From: Halomonas stenophila
Lineage (GTDB): Bacteria > Pseudomonadota > Gammaproteobacteria > Pseudomonadales > Halomonadaceae
Assembly (NCBI RefSeq): GCF_014192275.1
Contig: NZ_JACHXR010000014.1
Location: 1 to 64,000 of the forward strand
Direction of reading: 5' to 3'
DNA: 64,000 nucleotides
The notes under the pieces are model-generated. The model worked only from the letters and a program-made list of their open reading frames with translations. It was not told the origin of the DNA and did not search any database. Shown piece after piece: positions 49,112 to 57,840 of the stretch (the stretch's first letter is position 1; every line of letters begins with the position of its first letter). The translations under genes and the position numbers were made by a program.

Positions 49112-49997
49112 GGGCCGTCTCCAGATGGGCGCAGAGCGCCCGGGTGCCCTGCACCAGCCGCGGCGTGGCCCGCTGGACCAGGTCCGGGTCGACGATGAAG
49201 AGGTTGTCGCGGCGCACCGCGGTCAGCTCGGGAAACTCGCGCCAGGCGTCGAGCCAGGTGGAGTCGGCCTTGCCCATGCCGCCGGTGACGATGGCCTCCG
49301 GGTCCCGGGCCAGCACCGCCTCGACGCCGATCCGCGGCACCTGGGAGGGGGCATCGGCGAACAGGTTCTCGCCGCCGCACAGTGCCAGCGAGTGGCTGAT
49401 CCAGTGCGCGTCGTTGACCGTCATCAGCGGCCGCTCCCAGACCTGGTAGAAGACCGGCACCGGGGCGGCATCGGCGTAGCGTGCGCGCAGCTCGGCCACT
49501 TCTCGACGCAGCCGCGTCGCTGCGGCGTGCCCCGCCGCCGCGCTGCCGGCCAGCACGCCGAGGCGCTCCAGGCTCGTGGCGATGGCATCGAAGTCGTCGG
49601 CATCGGAGAAGAACACCGGCAAGCCGAGCCCGGGCAGGCGCTCGATCTGCTCGCGGGGATTGCCGCCGGCCCAGGCCACCACCAGGTCGGGCGCCAGGGC
49701 CAGCAGGGCCTCGAGGTCGAGGCGATCGTAGCTGCCCACCCGGGGCAGCGCGGCGGCGGCGGGCGGATGGTCGCTGAAGCTGACCGCCCCCACCAGCCGC
49801 TCGCCGGCACCGGCGGCGAACAGCAGTTCGGTGACGCCGGGCGAAAGCGCGACGATGCGCCGCGCCGGGGCGTCCAGGCAGACCTCACGGCCGGCGTCGT
49901 CGCTGACGCAGACCTCGGCGGCGGCCGCGCCGGGCAGGGCGGCCCCCAGCCACAAGGCCAGGCTCGCCATCAAGAGACCGCGACTGCGCCGGCGCAT
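49098..49997 (-). CDS. btuF: Vitamin B12 periplasmic binding protein BtuF
   Basis: About 299 residues with a signal peptide (about 1-27, ending PGAAAA) and the BtuF pattern: RRIVALSPGVTELLFAAGAG, GAVSFSDHPPAAAALPRVGS, LDLEALLALAPDLVVAWAGG, WERPLMTVNDAHWISHSLAL with CGGENLFAD. Start is the ATG at 49997, which overlaps the btuB stop (TGATG); a GTG one codon earlier is also possible. Confidence 0.92.
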   Translation of the reverse strand: MRRRSRGLLMASLALWLGAALPGAAAAEVCVSDDAGREVCLDAPARRIVALSPGVTELLFAAGAGERLVGAVSFSDHPPAAAALPRVGSYDRLDLEALLALAPDLVVAWAGGNPREQIERLPGLGLPVFFSDADDFDAIATSLERLGVLAGSAAAGHAAATRLRREVAELRARYADAAPVPVFYQVWERPLMTVNDAHWISHSLALCGGENLFADAPSQVPRIGVEAVLARDPEAIVTGGMGKADSTWLDAWREFPELTAVRRDNLFIVDPDLVQRATPRLVQGTRALCAHLETARERR

Positions 49998-51817
49998 CAC
50001 TCGCCGAAGCGCACGCTGAGGAAGGCGGCGCGGCCGGCATTCAGGTAATCGCGCCCGCTGAAGTCACGGGCGGTGACCACGTCCCGGTCGAGGACGTTCT
50101 CCAGGGTCAGGCGCGTCGACCACAGCGGTGCGAACTGCCAGCCGGCCCGCAGGTTGACGATGCCGAAGCCGGGCAATCGCTCGTCGTTGGCGGCGTCGTT
50201 GTAGCGGTGCCCCTGGGCGATCAGGGAGCCGCCGAGGGTCCAGTCGCCAAGCTCACGGTCGGCATCCAGCCGCAGGCTGCGGGAGGCCCGGCGCACCAGG
50301 CGGTTGCCGGTCTCGCGGTCCTCCGGGTCGACATAGGTCAGCGCCGCACGCAGGGTCCAGTCCAGCACCTCGGCGCCGGTGGCGAGCTCCACGCCGCGGA
50401 TACGGGCCCGGTCGACGTTGAAGGGGGCGAAGCGGCCATCGACCAGGGTGCTGGCGATCAGGTCGTCCACCTCGGTGCGGTAGACCGCCAGGTCCCAGAA
50501 GCCCTTGCCGAACTGGCCGCGCAGGCCCAGCTCGACGGTCCCGGAACGCTCGGGGTCGAGGTCCGGGTTACCGAAGCCGGGCCAGTAGAGCTCGTTGAAG
50601 GTGGGCGCCCGGAAGGCGGTGCCATAGCTGGCCCGCAGGGTGTGATGGTCGTCGAGGTCGTAGCCCAGCGCCAGGCTGCCGGTGACTTCCTCGCCGAAGG
50701 CCTCGTTGTCGTCGTGGCGCAGGCCGGCCTGGAGGGAGACCGGCGAGAAGTCCAGCAGGGCCTGGGCGAAGGCGGCCAGGTTGTCGCGATTCGTCTCGGC
50801 GAAGTCGGTGGTCCCGGCGACCTCGTCCTCGCTGTATTCGGCCCCCGCGACCAGTTCGTGGGGGCCGAACGCCAAGGTGTTCTCCCAGCGGGCGGTGTGG
50901 GTGAGCGTGTCGATCACGGAGTCGCCGAAGGCATCGGTGTTGTCGCTCTCGTCGCGGGCCTCGCTGAGGGTCAGGCGGCTGGTCCAGGCCTCGGTCACCG
51001 GCAGTTCGCCGTAGACGCCGGCCACCTGCTGGACGAAATCGGTGTCGCCGCCGACGAACTCGGTGTTGCCCCGGGCGCGCAGCGCGAGCATGCCGACCTC
51101 GGCGCCGTCCGCGAAGGTGTGCGAGAGCCGCGCGAAGCCGGTGGTGTTGTCATAGCCCTTGTCGCCCTCTCCCTCGACGACCTCGGTGCCCTCGGTAGCG
51201 AAGAGGCTGGCCGAGAAGGCGTAACGGGTGCCCCCCTCGCTGCCCGACAGCGAGGCGCCGGCCCGGCGGGTGTCGAAGCTGCCGCCGCCCAGGGTGATGC
51301 TCGGCGAGGGCCCGTCCTCGCCCTCGGGGGTGAACAGCTGCACCACCCCGCCCACGGCGCCGGCGCCGTAGAGGCTGCCCCGCGGCCCCCGCACCACCTC
51401 GATGCGCTCGAACATCCGCGGCTCCAGGAACTGCCAGGCCGGACCGCCGGTGGTGGCGGAGCGCAGCCGGATGCCGTCGATCATCAGCAGCGTCGACTCG
51501 CTGCCGGTGCCGCGCAGGAAGACGCTGCTGGTCTTGCCGAAGCTGCCGTTGGTCGTGACGTCCACCCCGGGCTGGGCGCGCAGGATGTCGGTGATGGCCT
51601 TGGGGTCCTGGCGGCGCAGCGCCGCCTCGTCGATGACGGTGACCGAGGCCAGCGACTCGCTGGTGGTCCGGGGGGAGAGGGTCGCCGAGACCACCAGGGG
51701 GTCGAGGCGCAGCTCGGGGTCGGTGACGCCGTCGTCGGTCTCGGCGGCGCCGGCCAGCGGCGCCACGCCCAGGCACAGGGCGGCCAGGCCCCGGCGGCGG
51801 AAGAGCGGTGTGATCAT
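49997..51817 (-). CDS. btuB: TonB-dependent vitamin B12 receptor BtuB
   Basis: The outer-membrane cobalamin receptor. The 606-residue precursor has a signal peptide (about 1-24, ending AGAAE), a TonB-box-like LDPLVVSAT, a plug domain (VTVIDEAALRRQDPKAITDI, RIEVVRGPRGSLYGAGAVGG) and a 22-strand barrel ending in ...RAAFLSVRFGE; the terminal strand usually ends in an aromatic, here Phe two from the end. The size is that of E. coli BtuB. Start at 51817 (MITPLFRRRG); led by a cobalamin riboswitch. Confidence 0.94.
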   Translation of the reverse strand: MITPLFRRRGLAALCLGVAPLAGAAETDDGVTDPELRLDPLVVSATLSPRTTSESLASVTVIDEAALRRQDPKAITDILRAQPGVDVTTNGSFGKTSSVFLRGTGSESTLLMIDGIRLRSATTGGPAWQFLEPRMFERIEVVRGPRGSLYGAGAVGGVVQLFTPEGEDGPSPSITLGGGSFDTRRAGASLSGSEGGTRYAFSASLFATEGTEVVEGEGDKGYDNTTGFARLSHTFADGAEVGMLALRARGNTEFVGGDTDFVQQVAGVYGELPVTEAWTSRLTLSEARDESDNTDAFGDSVIDTLTHTARWENTLAFGPHELVAGAEYSEDEVAGTTDFAETNRDNLAAFAQALLDFSPVSLQAGLRHDDNEAFGEEVTGSLALGYDLDDHHTLRASYGTAFRAPTFNELYWPGFGNPDLDPERSGTVELGLRGQFGKGFWDLAVYRTEVDDLIASTLVDGRFAPFNVDRARIRGVELATGAEVLDWTLRAALTYVDPEDRETGNRLVRRASRSLRLDADRELGDWTLGGSLIAQGHRYNDAANDERLPGFGIVNLRAGWQFAPLWSTRLTLENVLDRDVVTARDFSGRDYLNAGRAAFLSVRFGE

Positions 51818-51960
51818 GATCGTGTTTCCCAGGGCCGCACGCACCCGTGCGGCATGAACCCTCGAAGGCCGGGCGCGAAGGGCTTCGGGGCGGGATCGTC
51901 GGCGGCAGATCGGCGCGTCGCCCTGCCCCGGCTCGCCCTCCGCGTCCAGGCATGCGCTCA

Positions 51961-52152
51961 CAGGCCGGTCTCCGGGCTGACGAGGAAGGCGCCGGCGCCT
52001 CGGGACCGCCGCCTTCCCGTGCCGGGGCACAGTGGCGAATGGCGGTCCTTGACTCGATCACCGTTGCGGGGGCAGCGTCGGGCTGGCGTTACCGCGTCAC
52101 CGACTTCCCGTTTCAACCCGGCCCTTCTTGTCGGAGCCTGGGTCACCTGAGA
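51961..52152 (-). promoter_or_regulatory. Cobalamin riboswitch of the btuBFCD operon
   Basis: Minus-strand blocks in order: AGGTGACCC, GTTGAAACGGGAAGTCGGTG, GCTGCCCCCGCAACGGTGA, TCGCCACTGTGCCC with ACGGGAAGG, and AGCCCGGAGACCGGCCTG. It is 144 bp from the btuB ATG. The core boxes are nearly identical to those of the riboswitch at 41931, as expected for the family. Confidence 0.95.
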
Positions 52153-52185
52153 GTGGCCGTAAGCTAGCAACCGGCCGCGGGGGCG

Positions 52186-52641
52186 TCAACGCGCATCCGC
52201 CACCGGGTTGACCTGGCTCAGCCGCCGCACCAGCCCGTGGCGCACGTACCAGACCGCCGCGGCCTGGGCCGCGGCGTCCTGGGCCAGCCAGCCGGCCAGG
52301 TCGCGCAGGCGGCGATCCTCCGGCGCCATCGGCACGATCCCGCGCCCCATCTCCGGCAGGATCAGCACGATCTCGCCGCCCGTCTGGCGCTCGGCCTCGC
52401 CCATCGCCGCCAGCTCGGCGGCGAGCCCCCCGCGCAGCCGGTCGTCGTCGGGCTCGCCGCGCAGGGCCTCGGTGAGCCAGTCGACCCAGCCGGTGATGAC
52501 CAGGGGGCGGCCCGGCGAGAGCCGGTCGCGCCAGCCGGTAAGCGCGCCGCCTTCCCCCGCCCTCAGCCACACGGCCGCGGGGAAACGCGCCGCTACGGTG
52601 TCGCGCTTGCCGGCACAGGCACCGCCGATGAAGCACTGCAT
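52186..52641 (-). CDS. CobU-like protein (short, second copy)
   Basis: A 151-residue protein with a P-loop-like MQCFIGGACAGKRDTV and a C-terminal half (EMGRGIVPMAPEDRRLRDLA, GWLAQDAAAQAAAVWYVRHG) that follows the CobU pattern for adenosylcobinamide kinase/guanylyltransferase. It differs from classical CobU in the altered P-loop (ACAGKR instead of ARSGKS) and short middle. A complete CobU is encoded four genes upstream at 54024. It overlaps the cobC phosphatase gene by 49 bp. Role unproven: corrinoid salvage kinase or regulator are possibilities. Confidence 0.7.
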   Translation of the reverse strand: MQCFIGGACAGKRDTVAARFPAAVWLRAGEGGALTGWRDRLSPGRPLVITGWVDWLTEALRGEPDDDRLRGGLAAELAAMGEAERQTGGEIVLILPEMGRGIVPMAPEDRRLRDLAGWLAQDAAAQAAAVWYVRHGLVRRLSQVNPVADAR

Positions 52642-53243
52642 CGCCAGCCTCCCTCCTCATGCATGAAGACGAAGCGGCGGCCCTGGGCCTGGCCGACCAC
52701 CCCGTCCCAGAAATCCACCGCCTCCAGGCGCCGTCGCAGTTCGCGGATGGCGCCCCCATGGCTCACCGCCAGCACGCGGCGGTGACGGGACTCGCTCGCC
52801 TCGGCCAGCACGCCCTCCAGCCAGGCCGAGAGCCGGATCCAGAGATCCTCCGCCGACTCGCCGCCCGGCGTGGCTCGTCTGCCGTGGCTGTCCACCCAGG
52901 CCCGATAGCCCGGGTCGTCCTTGAGGGCCTCCCAGGTGCGGCCCTCGTAGTCGCCGAAGTCCAGCTCGCGCAGCCGGGCATCGAAACGCGGCGTCGCCCC
53001 GCGTCCCTCCAGGACGTTTCCTTCCAGGATATGGGCCAGGGTCTGGCGACAGCGGATCAGGTCGCTGCAGTGGACGGCATCAAAGGCGACGCCGGCCAGG
53101 TGGTCGCGCAGCCGGTCCATGTCCGCCAGCGCCTCGGGCAGCAGCAGCGGGATGTCGCGCTGGCCCTGGTAGCGGCGTTCACGGTTCCAGGCCGTGAGGC
53201 CATGGCGCACCACGACCAGCTCGAGTCGGGCCATATCGCTCAT
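52593..53243 (-). CDS. cobC: Histidine phosphatase, alpha-ribazole phosphatase-like CobC
   Basis: A 216-residue phosphoglycerate-mutase-fold phosphatase. The catalytic His is in LVVVRHGLTAWNRERRYQGQ, with the second Arg in HCSDLIRCRQTL, Glu in LRELDFGDYEG and the second His in VLAVSHGGAIRELR. In cobalamin synthesis such enzymes remove the phosphate from alpha-ribazole-5'-phosphate or adenosylcobalamin-5'-phosphate. Start at 53243 with GAGGG in front. Confidence 0.85.
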   Translation of the reverse strand: MSDMARLELVVVRHGLTAWNRERRYQGQRDIPLLLPEALADMDRLRDHLAGVAFDAVHCSDLIRCRQTLAHILEGNVLEGRGATPRFDARLRELDFGDYEGRTWEALKDDPGYRAWVDSHGRRATPGGESAEDLWIRLSAWLEGVLAEASESRHRRVLAVSHGGAIRELRRRLEAVDFWDGVVGQAQGRRFVFMHEEGGWRCSASSAVPVPASATP

Positions 53244-53274
53244 GAGCGACCCTCATCCCGACAGGGGCCGCCCC

Positions 53275-54027
53275 TCAGGCCATGGCGAACGCGCCCCAGG
53301 CGATCAACAGCAAGCATAGTTCTCCTCCCTCGATGGCGGCCCCGACGATGTCGCCGTTGATGCCGCCGAAGGCCCGGCGCACCGCCAGGCCGTAGATGAT
53401 GATGAAGCCCCCCAGCCCCGCCACCAGCCAGGCCGCACCGGGCACGAAGGCGAGCCCGGCCAGCGGCAACAACGCCGCCAGGGCGAGATCCCGGGCGCCG
53501 AGGCTCCGCTGCCAGGCGTGGGCCAGCCCCTCGGCCCGGGCCGCCGGCACGCCCACCAGCAGGCCGAGGCCGCCGAGCCGCGCCAGGGTGGCGACCGGCA
53601 CCAGCCACCAGGGACTCGCGCCGGCCTCGAGCAGGGCCCACAGCAGGGCGGCCTTCCAGGCCAGGAGGAAGACCAGCGCCAGCACGGCGAAACTGCCCAC
53701 CTGGGCATCCTTCATGATGGCCCAGCGGCGTTCCCGCGGGGCGTTGCTGCCCAGGGCATCGGCCAGGTCCATCAGGCCATCCAGGTGAAGGCCGCCGGAG
53801 AGCGCCACCCACAGGCTGAGCAGCAGCAGGGCCAGCAGCGGCGAGGGCAGCACCGGCTGCAGCAGCGTGCCGACGCCGGCCGCCAGGGCGCCGAGCAGCG
53901 CGCCCACCAGCGGGTAGGCCCGCGCCGCCCAGCGTCGAGTGCCCGGGGTCCAGGGACAGGCCACCGGCACCGGCAGCCGGGTCAGGAACTGGATCGCCAG
54001 CAGCGCGCCGAAGGCGGCGTCCTTCAT
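53275..54027 (-). CDS. cobS: Adenosylcobinamide-GDP ribazoletransferase CobS (CobV)
   Basis: An inner-membrane enzyme that joins adenosylcobinamide-GDP with alpha-ribazole (phosphate). 250 residues with several membrane segments and family motifs: FLTRLPVPVACPWTP, SGGLHLDGLMDLADALGSNA (metal-binding Asp residues), ERRWAIMKDAQVGSFAVLAL, and GGINGDIVGAAIEGGEL. ATG at 54027 overlaps the cobU stop (ATGA). Confidence 0.95.
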   Translation of the reverse strand: MKDAAFGALLAIQFLTRLPVPVACPWTPGTRRWAARAYPLVGALLGALAAGVGTLLQPVLPSPLLALLLLSLWVALSGGLHLDGLMDLADALGSNAPRERRWAIMKDAQVGSFAVLALVFLLAWKAALLWALLEAGASPWWLVPVATLARLGGLGLLVGVPAARAEGLAHAWQRSLGARDLALAALLPLAGLAFVPGAAWLVAGLGGFIIIYGLAVRRAFGGINGDIVGAAIEGGELCLLLIAWGAFAMA

Positions 54028-54560
54028 GGGCTCTCTCCCTTCCAGTCGATGGGCTGGCCGGCCACCACCTCGATCACCCGATCCGCCTGCCGGGCCAGCT
54101 CGCGGTGCAGGCCCTGCAGGAAGGCCAGGTAGCGCCAGACCAGGGGGGCCCGTGGCGGCAGGTCCTCGTTGAGATCGTTGGAGACCACCACCAGGGCGAT
54201 GTCGCGGCGCCGGGCCGTCTCGATCAGCCGCCGGAGCCTCGCCGCCCCGTCCGCCTCCGCCAGGCCGGCCTCGAAGAGTACCTGGCTGGCCCACAGGGTC
54301 AGGCAGTCGAGCAGCACGCTGCTCCCCGCCTCGATCCCGGCCAGCGCGCCGGCCAGGTCCAGGGGCGCCTCGAGGGTCACCCAGCCCTCGCCGCGCTCGC
54401 GTCGGTGGCGGGCGACCCTCGCTGCCATCTCGTCGTCGGCGACCCGGGCCGTGGCCAGGTAGACGAGATCGCCGGGGCCCGGCGATCGCCACGCCCGGGC
54501 CAGCGCCTCGGCCACCGCACTCTTGCCCGAGCGCGCCCCCCCGGAGACGAAGGCGATCAT
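54024..54560 (-). CDS. cobU: Adenosylcobinamide kinase / guanylyltransferase CobU (CobP)
   Basis: Phosphorylates adenosylcobinamide and then adds GMP. The 178-residue protein has the P-loop FVSGGARSGKSAVAEALA (GGARSGKS at 7-14), YLATARVADDEMAARVARHR with the guanylylated His expected in RHRRERGEGW, LLDCLTLWASQVL, and VVVSNDLNEDLPPRAP. Length is the family norm. ATGA overlaps on both sides. Confidence 0.96.
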   Translation of the reverse strand: MIAFVSGGARSGKSAVAEALARAWRSPGPGDLVYLATARVADDEMAARVARHRRERGEGWVTLEAPLDLAGALAGIEAGSSVLLDCLTLWASQVLFEAGLAEADGAARLRRLIETARRRDIALVVVSNDLNEDLPPRAPLVWRYLAFLQGLHRELARQADRVIEVVAGQPIDWKGESP

Positions 54561-55651
54561 GGGCGCCGCCACTCGGCCAGGGCCGCCAGCAGGCGCGCGT
54601 TGTCCGGGCCGTCGCGCAGGGCCAGGCGCAGCCAGCGGCCGTCGAGGCCGGGGAAGTTGTGGGTGTGCCGGGCCAGCAGGCCCCGGCGCAGCAGGAAGGC
54701 GAACAACGCCTCCGCCTCGGCCGCCCGTCGTCCCCCGCGCAGCAGGAAGTAGCTGGCCTGGGTGGCCGGCACATCGTAGCCCAGCTCGCGAACCGCCTCG
54801 GGCATGGCCGGCCGCTGCCCGGCCAGCCAGTCCCGGGTGCGCGCCAGGTAGTCGGCGTCGGCCAGCAGCGGGGCCACCAGCCCCAGCGCCAGGGCATTGA
54901 CGCTCCAGGGCATCTGCCGGGCCCGGGCCCCTCTCAGCAGCGCGGGGGCGCCGAGCAGGTAGCCGAGACGCAGGCCCGGCAGGTCGAAGAGCTTGGTCAA
55001 CGAACGCAACAGCAGCAGGTTCGGCGCCCCCGCCAGCAGCGGCGTGAGGCGCTCGTCGCCGTCGGTGAAGTCGACGAAGGCCTCGTCCACCACCAGGGTC
55101 GTGCCGGTCTCGCGCCCCCGGGCCAGCAGGCGTTCGATGGCCTCCCGGGGCACCAGGGTCCCGGTGGGGTTGTTGGGGCGACACAGGAAGGCGACGTCCA
55201 CCTCGGCCAGGGCCCGCTCGGCCGCGGCGACGTCGAACCGGAAGGCCTCGCCGCGCAGCGCCAGCGACACCACCAACAGGCCATAGTGATCACAGGCCCG
55301 GCGGTACTCGCCGAAGGTGGGCTCGACCACCAGCGCCCGGCCGCCGGCGTGCAGGGCCGCCGCCAGATAGATCGCCTCGGCGCCGCCGTTGGTCACCAGC
55401 ACCTGCTCGGGGGTCAGCCCTTCCCGGGCGGCGATGGCCCGACGGGCCCGGTCGTCGTCCGGGTCCGGGTAGTCGGCGAGCCGACCCGCGGCCGCGCCCA
55501 GCCAGTCACCCAGCCAGGCCGGGGGCCCCAGCGGATTGAGGTTGGCGCTGAAGTCGATCAGCGGATGCTCCCTCGGCAGGCCGAAGCGCGCCAGCAGGGG
55601 CGCACGGCGGCCCCCATGGCTGGGCCAGTCGGGCGGGGAGACGCGCGTCAT
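54557..55651 (-). CDS. cobD: L-threonine-O-3-phosphate decarboxylase / CobC-type aminotransferase
   Basis: A class I/II PLP enzyme that makes (R)-1-amino-2-propanol phosphate, the linker between the corrin and the nucleotide loop (CobD in Salmonella, CobC in Pseudomonas). 364 residues: DFSANLNPLGPPAWL, LVTNGGAEAIYLAAAL, CRPNNPTGTLVPREAIERLL, PLP lysine in LLLRSLTKLFDLPGLRLGYL, and the C-terminal Arg in GRWLRLALRD. I chose the ATG at 55651 because GGAG is well spaced from it and it overlaps the cbiB stop (ATGA). Confidence 0.93.
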   Translation of the reverse strand: MTRVSPPDWPSHGGRRAPLLARFGLPREHPLIDFSANLNPLGPPAWLGDWLGAAAGRLADYPDPDDDRARRAIAAREGLTPEQVLVTNGGAEAIYLAAALHAGGRALVVEPTFGEYRRACDHYGLLVVSLALRGEAFRFDVAAAERALAEVDVAFLCRPNNPTGTLVPREAIERLLARGRETGTTLVVDEAFVDFTDGDERLTPLLAGAPNLLLLRSLTKLFDLPGLRLGYLLGAPALLRGARARQMPWSVNALALGLVAPLLADADYLARTRDWLAGQRPAMPEAVRELGYDVPATQASYFLLRGGRRAAEAEALFAFLLRRGLLARHTHNFPGLDGRWLRLALRDGPDNARLLAALAEWRRP

Positions 55652-56625
55652 GTCAACCACTCCCGGACCAGCACCAGGGGCGTGGCCAGCAGCAGGAAGG
55701 CCAGCCAGCCGCCATGCATGTGACGGATGGCACGCTCGACATGGCCGGCGGAGAGCACCTCATGGGGCGTGCCCAGGGTGGCACGTGGCGAGGGGCGCCC
55801 GGCGTAGTGGTTGAGACCGCCGAGCCGGACCCCCATCAGGTTGGCCACCATGGCCTCCGGCCAGCCGGCATTGGGACTGGGATGGCGGGGCGCCTCGCGG
55901 CGCGTGGCCGCGAGCGCCCCGGCCCGGCGACTGCCGGGGATGGCCCAGGCGGCCAGCCACAGCGCCAGGGCGGTCAGGCGGGCCGGCAGCCAGTTGACGG
56001 CATCGTCGAGTCGCGCCGAGGCCCGGCCGAAGTCCTCGAAGCGCGGGCTGCGGTAGCCGACCATGGAGTCCAGGGTATTGGCGGCCTTGTAGGCCAACGC
56101 CAGAGGCGCGCCGCCGAGCAGTGCCCAGAACAGGGGTGCGGTGATGCCATCCACGGTGTTCTCGGCCACGGTCTCCACCGCGCCCCGGGCCAGCTCGGCC
56201 TCGTCGAGGTCGGCGGTGTCGCGGCCGACGATCCGGGCCAGCGCCCGCCGGGCCTCGGGCAGGGCGCCGCGGGTCAGGGGAGTGGCCACCGCCCGGGCGG
56301 CCTCGGCGAGCCCCCGGCTGGCCAGGGCCGTGGCCAGCAGGCCGAGCTCCACGGCCACCGCCAGCCAGGGGCTGAGCCAGGCGAGAACGGCCAGCAGGCC
56401 CGCGCCGAGCGCCCAGGTCCCGCCCACCACCAGCGCCGCCAGCCAGCGGCCGCGACGCCGGCGGGCCGCGGCGGGCCCGTGGTTCCAGGCCCGCTCCAGC
56501 CGGGCGATCACCCGACCGATGCCCACCACCGGGTGCGGCAGCCAGGGCGGGTCGCCCAGCACCAGGTCGAGCAGCAGGGCGGCGGCGACCAGGCCCAGCA
56601 GCGAAAGGGAGAGGGGCTCAGCCAT
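55648..56625 (-). CDS. cbiB: Adenosylcobinamide-phosphate synthase CbiB (CobD)
   Basis: A membrane protein that couples adenosylcobyric acid with aminopropanol (phosphate). 325 residues with four to five membrane segments and family signatures: LLLDLVLGDPPWLPHPVVGI, RGAVETVAENTVDGITAPLF, KAANTLDSMVGYRSPRFEDF, DAVNWLPARLTA, PSPNAGWPEAM and LGVRLGG-like GVRLGGLNHY. ATG at 56625 overlaps the end of cobT by 8 bp. Confidence 0.95.
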   Translation of the reverse strand: MAEPLSLSLLGLVAAALLLDLVLGDPPWLPHPVVGIGRVIARLERAWNHGPAAARRRRGRWLAALVVGGTWALGAGLLAVLAWLSPWLAVAVELGLLATALASRGLAEAARAVATPLTRGALPEARRALARIVGRDTADLDEAELARGAVETVAENTVDGITAPLFWALLGGAPLALAYKAANTLDSMVGYRSPRFEDFGRASARLDDAVNWLPARLTALALWLAAWAIPGSRRAGALAATRREAPRHPSPNAGWPEAMVANLMGVRLGGLNHYAGRPSPRATLGTPHEVLSAGHVERAIRHMHGGWLAFLLLATPLVLVREWLT

Positions 56626-57667
56626 CTGAAGCGCCGTCGACGCCGGCGTCGGCGAAGGTCGCCATCTCCGCCAGCATGGCCGTGGCCGCCTCGAGCAGCG
56701 GGAAGGCCAGGGCGGCGCCGCTGCCCTCGCCCAGGCGCAACCCCATGGCCAGCAGCGGTTCGCCGTCCAGTGCCGCCAGGGCCCGGCCATGGCCGGGCTC
56801 ATCGGAGCGATGGCCGAAGATCAGGTAGGGGCGCAGGGCCGGATCGAGGCGGCAGGCGGTGAGCGCGGCCACGGTGGCGATAAAGCCGTCCACCAGAAGC
56901 GGGATGCGTTTCGATGCCGCGGCCAGGTAGGCCCCCACCATGGCGGCGATCTCCAGGCCGCCCAGCCGGGCGAGCACCTCGAGGGGGTCGGCGGGGTCCG
57001 GCGCCCGGGCGACGAGGGCCGCCTCGATGACCGCCCGCTTGTGGGCCAGGGCGTCGCCGGCCACCCCGGTGCCCGGGCCCACCAGCTCGGCCACCGGCGC
57101 CCCGGTCAGGGCCGCCAGCATGGCGCTGCTGGCGGTGGTGTTGGCGATGCCCATCTCGCCGACGATCAGGCAGCGACAGCCGGCGGCGACGGCGCGCTCG
57201 GCGGCGCGCCGGCCGACCTCGATGGCCGAGCCGGCCTCGTCGCGGGACATGGCATCCTGTCGGGCCAGATTGGCGGTGCCGGGGCGCACCCTGTCGTGCA
57301 CGACCCCGCTCGCCGGCAGCTCGCCGGCCACCCCCACGTCGACCACCTCCAGCCGCGCGTCGAGACGTCGCGAGAAGACATTGATGGCCGCCCCGCCGGC
57401 GACGAAGTTGGCCACCATCTGGGCCGTCACCGCCTGGGGAAAGGCCGAGACGCCCTCCTCGGCCACCCCGTGGTCGGCGGCGAAGACCACCACGCCGGGC
57501 GGGGTGACGCGCGGGAAGTCCTCGCCGGTGATGCCGGCCAGGGTCACCGCCAGCGCCTCCAGGCGACCCAGGCTGCCGGGGGGTTTGGTGAGGATGTCGA
57601 GATAGCGACGGACCCGCTCGGCGCAGGCCGCGTCCGGCGCGGCGATAGGGGGCAGAAGATCGTTCAC
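56618..57667 (-). CDS. cobT: Nicotinate-nucleotide--dimethylbenzimidazole phosphoribosyltransferase CobT
   Basis: Makes alpha-ribazole-5'-phosphate from nicotinate mononucleotide and the DMB supplied by BluB. 349 residues with LTKPPGSLGRLEALAVTLAG, VVFAADHGVAEEGVSAFPQA, LIVGEMGIANTTASSAML, VGPGTGV and the catalytic Glu in LRLGEGSGAALAFPLLEAA. It begins with GTG at 57667 after GGAGACGCCCC. First gene of the operon cobT, cbiB, cobD, cobU, cobS, cobC, CobU-like; I see no riboswitch in front of it. Confidence 0.95.
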   Translation of the reverse strand: MNDLLPPIAAPDAACAERVRRYLDILTKPPGSLGRLEALAVTLAGITGEDFPRVTPPGVVVFAADHGVAEEGVSAFPQAVTAQMVANFVAGGAAINVFSRRLDARLEVVDVGVAGELPASGVVHDRVRPGTANLARQDAMSRDEAGSAIEVGRRAAERAVAAGCRCLIVGEMGIANTTASSAMLAALTGAPVAELVGPGTGVAGDALAHKRAVIEAALVARAPDPADPLEVLARLGGLEIAAMVGAYLAAASKRIPLLVDGFIATVAALTACRLDPALRPYLIFGHRSDEPGHGRALAALDGEPLLAMGLRLGEGSGAALAFPLLEAATAMLAEMATFADAGVDGASDG

Positions 57668-57840
57668 GGGGCGTCTCCGGGCATCCTTGTCGAGCCGGAC
57701 ATCCTACCAGAGGGGAGCGGGCGAGGCCTGCCCGCGGATCGCCGATCCGCTGCTAAGCTGATTCAAGCCAACACAATCACAACGATGACCCGGCGGGAGA
57801 CACGCCAGCCGCCCGGCCGGGCGCGCCAGGAGTCAGCACC

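Noticed and set aside
57668-57840. Cobalamin riboswitch in front of cobT
   Set aside because: None of the conserved boxes found in the 41.9 or 52.0 kb riboswitches occurs here.
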